Part shown: piece after piece, positions 58,284 through 64,000 of the stretch
Position numbering within the stretch: position 1 is the first letter of the stretch
How the letters are laid out: the number at the start of each line of letters is the position of its first letter
Source of the DNA: Raphanus sativus
Taxonomy: Eukaryota > Streptophyta > Magnoliopsida > Brassicales > Brassicaceae
DNA: 64,000 nt
Assembly (NCBI RefSeq): GCF_000801105.2
Contig: NC_079511.1
Location: forward strand, 15,833,792 to 15,897,791
Direction of reading: 5' to 3'
Made by a program: the position numbers and the translations under genes
Notes under the pieces: model-generated
Database searches by the model: none
What the model was told of the DNA's origin: nothing
What the model saw: the letters and a program-made list of their open reading frames with translations, nothing else

Positions 58284-58590
58284 TTTATGGGCCTGGCCTC
58301 GGTGGAGTTCCTAATTAGGCCTATTAGAGCCCAAATTGCTAATGCGGGTCGACCCGGTCGAAGATATTTATTAATTTCCCCCATCTGGTTCTGTTACAAC
58401 TTACAAGTCACACTTCCCGGCTAGTTTCAAATTTCGTCGGCTTTTGAAATTTTCCGCAGAGGTGAGAGCGGTCTCGTACGAAGAAGATCTGATTCAAATT
58501 TATTCTGATGATTTCATCTGTTCCTCCTCTCTAATATTTTGAATCGAATCTGATGATTAGGTTGAATCGTAATCGGAAAGTGAAGCAGAG
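58284..58590 (+). promoter_or_regulatory. Promoter and leader of the six-exon gene
   Basis: TGGGCC (58288-58293), AGGCCTA (about 58316) and AGCCCA (58328-58333) form a site II-like cluster about 260-300 bp before the ATG; a GC-richer leader follows to 58590. An upstream TTTATTAATTT could serve as a TATA-like element. Inferred by pattern only. Confidence 0.45.
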
Positions 58591-58777
58591 ATGGAGTCTC
58601 GCATGACTGGTATAATAAACCTCCTTCTTCTTCTTCGCTTTTGATTTTGTTCTTCCGTTTCTAGCTGACAGTTCATGTGGATTCGAGCGATGTTAGATGT
58701 TGAGGATCACGTCGAGGAACAGAGGATGATGCCGAGTATCAAAAGCAGTCTCTACCAGAAAGCTCTCGCTCATGGTT

Positions 58778-58815
<38 letters not shown>

Positions 58816-59939
58816 CTTATGCTAACTGGAAGTAATTTGGTTTGTGATTCTTTAGATTTGAGCGTTTTCTGCAGTAAACTTCTTCTGTGTGACGTTTCTA
58901 GTTTTGTTTCATGTGTCCTTTCTCAGATTAGGTGTTTGTGATTACATTCCTTTGTTAGAGTTAGTTTTTTTTTTTCTGGATCTGCAATTTGTACACTCAC
59001 TCTGTTCTTATTGTGAAGGATCGTCTGAGAAGAAGAGACTTGAAGATGAGATGACGAAGACGAAAGGTATATTCGTTCGCCTTTTCTGATGCAATAGTTT
59101 ACTCCTTATTTCAAAACAGGAATGCGTTTCTTAGATCTTGGTTTGGCTGATTTACTCAGCTTCGGCTTCATAAGCACTTTTTTTTTTTTTTAATGAGATC
59201 TTATATGATTGTTCTACCGTTTATTGCCATTAATGTCAGTTTAGTTTGTTTCTGGATCTGCATTTTGTACTCAGCTTCTCTTTTTGATGAGATTTATTAT
59301 CTGATTATTCGAGTGTTTATAAGCATTCAGAACCGATTATGTCAACCTAGTTTGCGTCTGGATCTGCGCTTTGTATTCACCTTAAAGCACACTCTTTTTT
59401 GAGGTCAGAGTAGTAGTCTTTTGATAAAGTTAGTTTGTTCTTGATCTGTTTTTTTCTTTTTTTTGCTCATGGAGTAGATGTTGAGGATCCAGTGGCAAAG
59501 GTCTCCGCTGAGGAACAGATGAAGCAGATTACCATGGAGAAAGATCTCGCTCATGGTTAGTTTTCGGATTCAGAACGGACAGTTATTATTCAGAACGGAC
59601 CGTTATTATTTAACATCTCTCTTGGTTTTACTTGGTGGGAACTTATGCTAATTTGGAATTCCACAGATTTTGAGGATGGCAATCTCAAGCTAGTTGGTGA
59701 TGACGATGAGGTACTCTTGTCTCTCCTCTCGATGATTTTTTTGTTACTTGAGATTCCCGTGATAAATGTCTATTCTTTGTCATGGCCAGGGAGAGGCTCT
59801 CAAGCTTTTGTTTGAAGATGAGGAGGACAAAAAAGCTAAAGAATTGGCCAAACTTTTCTTCTACTTATCGACGGCGGAGGAGGAGTGGACCGGCGGAGTA
59901 GGAGGAGATCCTTTTGGCGCTAACTGCTGGTTCGATTGA
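58591..59939 (+). CDS. Six-exon gene for an unrecognised 138-residue acidic protein
   Basis: Exons 58591-58609, 58697-58774, 59019-59066, 59478-59555, 59667-59710, 59790-59939; total 417 nt, all introns GT-AG, frame open to a TGA. Exons 2 and 4 are both 78 nt, begin in the same phase, and encode related modules: DVEDHVEEQRMMP...KALAH and DVEDPVAKVSAEEQM...DLAH. Exon 5 begins DFEDGN, a shorter version. The C-terminus is LKLLFEDEEDKKAKELAKLF followed by EEEWTGGVGGDPFGANCWF. No signal peptide or membrane segment; acidic and helical, probably soluble. Codon phases fit perfectly across five junctions, which argues strongly for a real or very recently functional gene. I do not recognise the family. 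Confidence 0.75.
58776..58812 (+). repeat. (CT)n microsatellite in intron 2
   Basis: About 17 CT dinucleotides directly after the exon 2 donor. Confidence 0.95.
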
Positions 59940-60089
59940 GAGACGGAGAAGGTATGTTTCTTTTTTTCTTTTTTTTTTTCTAATCTCTCTAAAGGAAGCT
60001 GAAAAAACATTTAATAATTTTGTGTTTTTTTTTCAGGAGAAGATCTTATAAGAAAAACACGGTGGAGGATATACTAGATTTTACGTATA

Positions 60090-60250
60090 CTAGATTTTGA
60101 CCCACCCTTAAAAGGGCGGGTATACTTTTGGTTGAAATTTAATTTTTGATATTTGTTTTTTCTTTCTGATTATATTTGTATCTGTTTTTGTTATCATATT
60201 TGTGTATAAATTTTAATCAAAATATATTTATTAAATAATAGCAATTTAAA
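60090..60250 (-). mobile_element. Helitron E 3' end (other end not located)
   Basis: The minus strand has hairpin CCCGCCCTT/AAGGGTGGG, then TCAAAATCTAG with CTAG at 60090-60093. A second CTAGATTTTACG 16 bp to the left (60074) looks like a terminus of another or duplicated copy. I could not find a TC-type start to the right, so only the terminal region is given. Confidence 0.6.
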
Positions 60251-60254
60251 ATTG

Positions 60255-60425
60255 ATCCGGTATACGCAAGGCTAAGGCTGGGTTACGGGTCGAACTCGCC
60301 CGCTGACCCACCAACCCGCGGATTTTCAGTTTTATTTTGGTTAAAAAATATGATCCGCACAACCCGCAAATAAATAATTTGGTACCCGCTCCGCTTAATT
60401 TTATGGTTATCTGCGGGTTATATAT
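60255..60425. mobile_element. hAT-like subterminal fragment
   Basis: Contains GGCTGGGTTACGGGTCGAA, AACCCGC and ACCCGC-type motifs resembling hAT-element subterminal sequence of the kind seen at 49570. Ends and TSD are not found. Confidence 0.35.
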
Positions 60426-60947
60426 ATTTTAAAAATCATAATTTAATTTAATTATTATAAAATATATATTTATAATAAAACTTATAAATGATTTAAATTT
60501 TAAATTATTATTTTTAAATTCCTGTATTTTTTAAAAAGTATTTAAAAAGGACGGATATATTTTTTGTTTAATATTTTTAAGAAATATAATTTTTATAAAA
60601 TCCAAGCTGTAACCAGCGACAAACAACAAAATATCGTCCATTCAACAAACTGTCACATTTCAGTTCGGAATCTTTTGAAAAAGGTTGTGCAACTGTTTAA
60701 TTGACCAGCCAGTTATTATCTGCGTATTCTTAAAAAATAGTAGTCTTTTCCACCAGTTAGTTGTTGGCGTATTTTTTTCTCTAAATAAGGTTAAAGGTTA
60801 AGTAGTTATATTTATATGGGCATATAAGCAGTTATATATATCTTTTTTTTAGTTGGACTCAACTAACATTAAGTGGACATATTCCAAATTTAATAGTATT
60901 GATATTCTTTTATTTTGATTAAAAATTATTTATTAAATATGATTTTC

Positions 60948-60986
<39 letters not shown>

Positions 60987-62095
60987 CAGAATATTAAAAA
61001 CAAAATTTCAAATATTTTTCAAAAATTTGTTCGGTTTTTGGTGCGGATTGAGTATAATTGGTTTTCAAATATAATATTTTAATAACCATTTCAAATATAT
61101 AAACATGTTTAATAGAGTATGAAATTTCGATTTTCGGGTCGATTCCAAATCGGATTTTTTGAATACAAATATTCTTGACTAATTATATTAGGTAACTAAT
61201 AAGAAAATATAATATATTGTAATATCTATGAACAAAGTTTAAAAATAATTTCTGAAATGCATATAACAAAAATGTATAGTTATGCAACTTGATATCCAAA
61301 ATTTTAAAATAAAATTATATACCCACATACATTAATTATATTTAATTTCTAAATACCTAAATATACGTACTAAAAATATTATTTATAAACAAAATGACCC
61401 AGAAACAATTTTTATCCATAAATTTAAAATGATTTGAATTGTTCTATATTTTTATTCAAACAATCCAATATTTAAAGTTGGCATAGTTATGTATTTATTT
61501 GTAAGCACAGTTCTTGATACTATGAATATAAATGTTATTAATTGTTATTGATAATATATATAAAAGATGGTATCAGATATGTGGAAATCAAAGCATATAA
61601 TAGATGTGTAAAAAGTATATATTAAATATTGGCAGTTAATTATTTCAAAAAGTAGATTGTAAATAATTGGATCTAACATGTATCAATAGGTCACACTGCA
61701 AATTTAATAGAATAGATGCTTATCATAATTAGTACATTTTCATACAAACTGTCCTGACAAGAGGTTCTACATTTACTTACGTTGATGAACTAATGGAATC
61801 GGAATATTAATATGACCCAAAACTTATTAAGAAATTACTATACATCAAATCATATTTTTACCTTTTTGTTCGTTTTTAGAAAATATTTTTGTTTGCCTTT
61901 GTTTTTCCTTCTATTTAAAAGCACGGAGTATATCTACTAATTCTATTATCTGAAACAAATTTAGCTGAAACTAAAATTTGGAATCATTTTTTCTTGGTTT
62001 TGTGATTTTCCCTTATGGGGAAAGAACTATATAAATACTTAATACCTTTTAACCAAAATAATGTTACGACAAAAAAACCAAAGTAATGATTGAAA
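60426..62095. other. AT-rich intergenic DNA
   Basis: Includes a (TA)n run at about 60952-60982. No gene seen. Confidence 0.5.
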
Positions 62096-62412
62096 CTATT
62101 TAGTGAATGCGTGAAATATTCTATTGGTGAATTTGTAGTCTTCTGGATCGGCATGTTCTTTACAATGTTCATCGATATCGGTCCATAATCTCATCGAGTT
62201 TTGATCCAAGAACATCTCTAACTGTTGCAAATTATCAATTATAATGTTAAAATGTCTACACAACCAAGAAATTTGTAGAGTTACAACTATTAAACAAAAG
62301 GAAAAAAACATAAATTCAAATAATCATAGTAAGGTACCTTGCATAATTGCATTCTGTTGAACAGAAAGCGGTAGACCAGATTCAAGAGACCATCCACAAA
62401 CTTTGCATCTAT
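62096..62412 (-). CDS. Two terminal exons of an unidentified gene
   Basis: Exons 62412-62338 (75 nt) and 62221-62096 (126 nt with stop) are separated by a GT-AG intron and read in phase: IDAKFVDGLLNLVYRFLFNR, MQLCK, then LEMFLDQNSMRLWTDIDEHC and DPEDYKFTNRIFHAFTK. A good acceptor (TTTCAG) precedes the first. I cannot find upstream exons, so this is either the end of a gene whose 5' part is unclear or a fragment. The family is not recognised; the segment is helical, with a possible amphipathic stretch. Confidence 0.45.
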
Positions 62413-62604
62413 CTGAAACATTGTTTAAAAAACAATGAAGATAACTCATATCTCTGATTAATAAAAACTATCCAAAACTGTTTCACCGAAACAGACATAT
62501 ATCCCATGCATATATGTATGTCCATATATTTGAATATGAATTCCTTCCTTACTCATGTCTTGCTTGAACATCCAAATGCTTGAGTCTCTCTCTCTCATAA
62601 TCCT

Positions 62605-62853
62605 ATGTTTTGTTGTAAACCTGATGGAAGTTCTAAACATCTGGCGGTTATTTGCCCACTGTCTTTGTCTTCCACTTTTTACCATCCATTAATCCAAGAA
62701 AAAACTGGGAACTCGACTGAAGTATCAACTATATATGCACCCGCAGTCCGCAGATATCACCGCAACTTAGTAGCATCTTCATCGCTTGCAGAACAAAGTA
62801 TTGAAGGTAAACCGATCTTAACCATTCCAACACACATATCTGTGCTGGATTAA
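62605..62853 (+). other. Open frame of uncertain significance (82 codons)
   Basis: MFCCKPDGSSKHLAVICPLS... ends at 62853. Composition is protein-like, but there is no recognisable domain, and it abuts a Copia-type LTR. Possibly an exon fragment. Confidence 0.25.
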
Positions 62854-62860
62854 GCTTGAA

Positions 62861-63132
62861 TGAAAAAGGAAACTTGAGAAATAACTTGGGATGCAAGTTA
62901 CCTAATTTCTATTGAGTTATAGAATAGGAAAATATCTATTTGTGATTCCTAATGAGTTTAGGAAATATTGAGTTTATATAAGGAGATGCATATAATGTTG
63001 CATAACATATGAGTTTGTGATTGAGAGTTTGAGAGCTTGAGGTTTTGAGTTAGTTTCCTCAAGAGATTAATAAGATGAGTTTCTTATTTTGAGTTATTGT
63101 TTTGTGTGTTCTTGAGATCGAGATTCTATATT
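62861..63132 (+). repeat. Copia-type 5' LTR (partner outside the window)
   Basis: About 270 bp directly before a perfect initiator-Met PBS. It includes a TATA box (TTTATATAAGG at about 62970) and the TTGAGTTAGTTTCCTCAAG-like transcribed end typical of such LTRs. The left end is uncertain (TG at 62861 or 62875), because the second LTR lies beyond 64000. Confidence 0.65.
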
Positions 63133-63144
63133 TGGTATCAGAGC
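63133..63144 (+). other. Primer binding site (initiator tRNA-Met), plus strand
   Basis: TGGTATCAGAGC, identical in its first 12 bases to the PBS of the Copia element at 47128-47144. Confidence 0.85.
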
Positions 63145-63190
63145 ATCAGGTTAAAAAGCTCTAAACGTGGAGAATAAAGCTTACTAAACC

Positions 63191-64000
63191 ATGGGGGATA
63201 TTTCGATCATATCATCATCACGGCGAATTATAATGATTATGGCGGAAAATTTATTCAACTTAGACTCATCGGAGCCTGACACTGATAAAGAGATGACAAT
63301 GACAAAGGCTGCAGTTCAATCTAAAGGAAACATAGCAGATCACAAGTCTATAAAGAAAAAGAAGCAGAGGATAGTATCTGGTGGTGATGAGATAGTAAAC
63401 ATCGAAAACTCAAAAGTTAATGATGGAAGTCGAAGCCATGAGAAGGAACGTGTCAACAGTGATGATGATGGTGGTGTTAAGAGAGGAACGGGAAAGAGGA
63501 AGCGTTTTGATGATTGTGATTTGGTAAATACAGCGCGCAAACCTAAGAAGAAAAAGAAGAAAAATAAGGAGAAGGTACAAAGAGAGGATCTAGAGGCTGA
63601 CTTAAAGAAAGTCAAGAACTTGATCAACGGCTTGAGTTCTAACTGGAAGACGCATACAACAAATCTATGGAGTAGCATTGAATTTGAGTTTGTTGTAAAG
63701 GTTGACATAATAACTATGGAGACTAAGAAGAAAGATGAGATTATGAGAGATCCTTTAGCACTCAGAGACAGTGAAAAATATTATAAAAGAATAGAGAAAG
63801 ATTGGAAGAGGGGCTACTTTCTGTATGAAGAAAAAATCAGTAAGGATAAAGAAGGCGAATCCGACGAAGAAGCTTCTGACCTAGAGGAGGAGATCAGAGT
63901 TGATAAAATCTATGAGTGGATAGATTTTTTGGTACGTGACCTTGAGTATCTAGCTACAGGGCAGAACAATGATGTTAAAAAGAATGATTCAAAGAAAAAG
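63191..64000 (+). CDS. Partial 270-codon lysine/acid-rich ORF within an LTR element, runs off the window
   Basis: From ATG 63191 the frame is open for 270 codons to the last base. It starts MGDISIISSSRRIIMIMAEN, then has a charged region with two lysine clusters that look like nuclear localisation signals (IKKKKQR; ARKPKKKKKKNKEK). A segment DLEADLKKVKNLINGLSSNW follows, then WSSIEFEFVVKVDIITMETK, KYYKRIEKDWKRGYFLYEEK, an acidic stretch (GESDEEASDLEEEIRVD) and KIYEWIDFLVRDLEYLATG. It lies where gag belongs, 47 bp after the PBS, but shows no UBN2/gag fold, zinc knuckle or protease. It could be a captured host sequence, a non-autonomous element's own ORF, or a divergent gag. Confidence 0.6.
   Translation, partial: MGDISIISSSRRIIMIMAENLFNLDSSEPDTDKEMTMTKAAVQSKGNIADHKSIKKKKQRIVSGGDEIVNIENSKVNDGSRSHEKERVNSDDDGGVKRGTGKRKRFDDCDLVNTARKPKKKKKKNKEKVQREDLEADLKKVKNLINGLSSNWKTHTTNLWSSIEFEFVVKVDIITMETKKKDEIMRDPLALRDSEKYYKRIEKDWKRGYFLYEEKISKDKEGESDEEASDLEEEIRVDKIYEWIDFLVRDLEYLATGQNNDVKKNDSKKK

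Noticed and set aside
63340..63708. 122-codon minus-strand frame with Phe/Ser-rich sequence
   Set aside because: It is antisense to the lysine-rich plus-strand ORF; poly-Phe comes from AAG/AAA codons read backwards.

Overview
The window is plant nuclear DNA, almost certainly from a Brassicaceae species and most plausibly tribe Brassiceae (Brassica or Raphanus type). It is AT-rich, its genes have short GT-AG introns, and the recognisable proteins (phytolongin, ATL58/59-type RING-H2 protein, DUF2062 protein, p23-1 co-chaperone) look closest to Arabidopsis families. The repeats are those of Brassicaceae: Helitrons ending in hairpin plus CTAG, Copia elements with an initiator-Met PBS, an Athila-like Gypsy element with a tRNA-Asp PBS, RNase-H-bearing LINEs and a tRNA-derived SINE. 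Everything was read by eye; no database search was run.

Layout. 1-5963: gene-free AT-rich DNA with a (TA)n tract, a telomere-like tract and a MITE. 5964-17208: Helitron A (5964-7510), a degenerate Copia element (7845-12960, TSD ATATT) and Helitron B (13366-17208) carrying two identical 5'-truncated LINE ends. 18832-34893: a related solo LTR, then a 14.4-kb nest. An RT-less Gypsy element (20463-34893, TSD TTTAC) has its right LTR split by a 4,502-bp Helitron, which itself contains a 3.3-kb Mutator-like element; a foreign solo LTR replaces another piece of that LTR. The intact left LTR gives the empty site, so the Helitron ends are exact. 34894-40140: Copia remnant, a palindromic minisatellite, a SINE, a LINE end, another Helitron end and a 468-bp Mutator-like element with a telomere-like core.

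41433-47413 (minus) is a decayed p23-1-like gene. A young, nearly intact Copia element (42797-47283, TSD ATCCC, LTRs differing at one of 139 positions) sits in its first intron. 48200-50560 is a CACTA transposase relic split by a hAT-like element. 52385-56727 is the gene island: phytolongin, ATL58/59-like RING-H2 protein and a DUF2062 protein (with a 1-nt frameshift), all on the minus strand. At 58591-59939 (plus) is a six-exon gene for an unrecognised 138-aa acidic protein in which one 26-codon exon type occurs twice. The window ends with another Helitron terminus and a Copia-type LTR plus PBS, followed by a 270-codon lysine-rich open frame that does not look like gag and runs off the edge.

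The most unusual signal is in the Gypsy element. The palindrome TCGATCGA occurs about 28 times in the internal region and 6-7 times in each LTR, commonly in pairs 20-26 bp apart. In coding parts it keeps one reading register (Ser-Ile-Asp), yet it is equally frequent in non-coding LTR sequence, so something at the nucleic-acid level may maintain it. The element lacks reverse transcriptase and integrase and instead carries an accessory coiled-coil reading frame.
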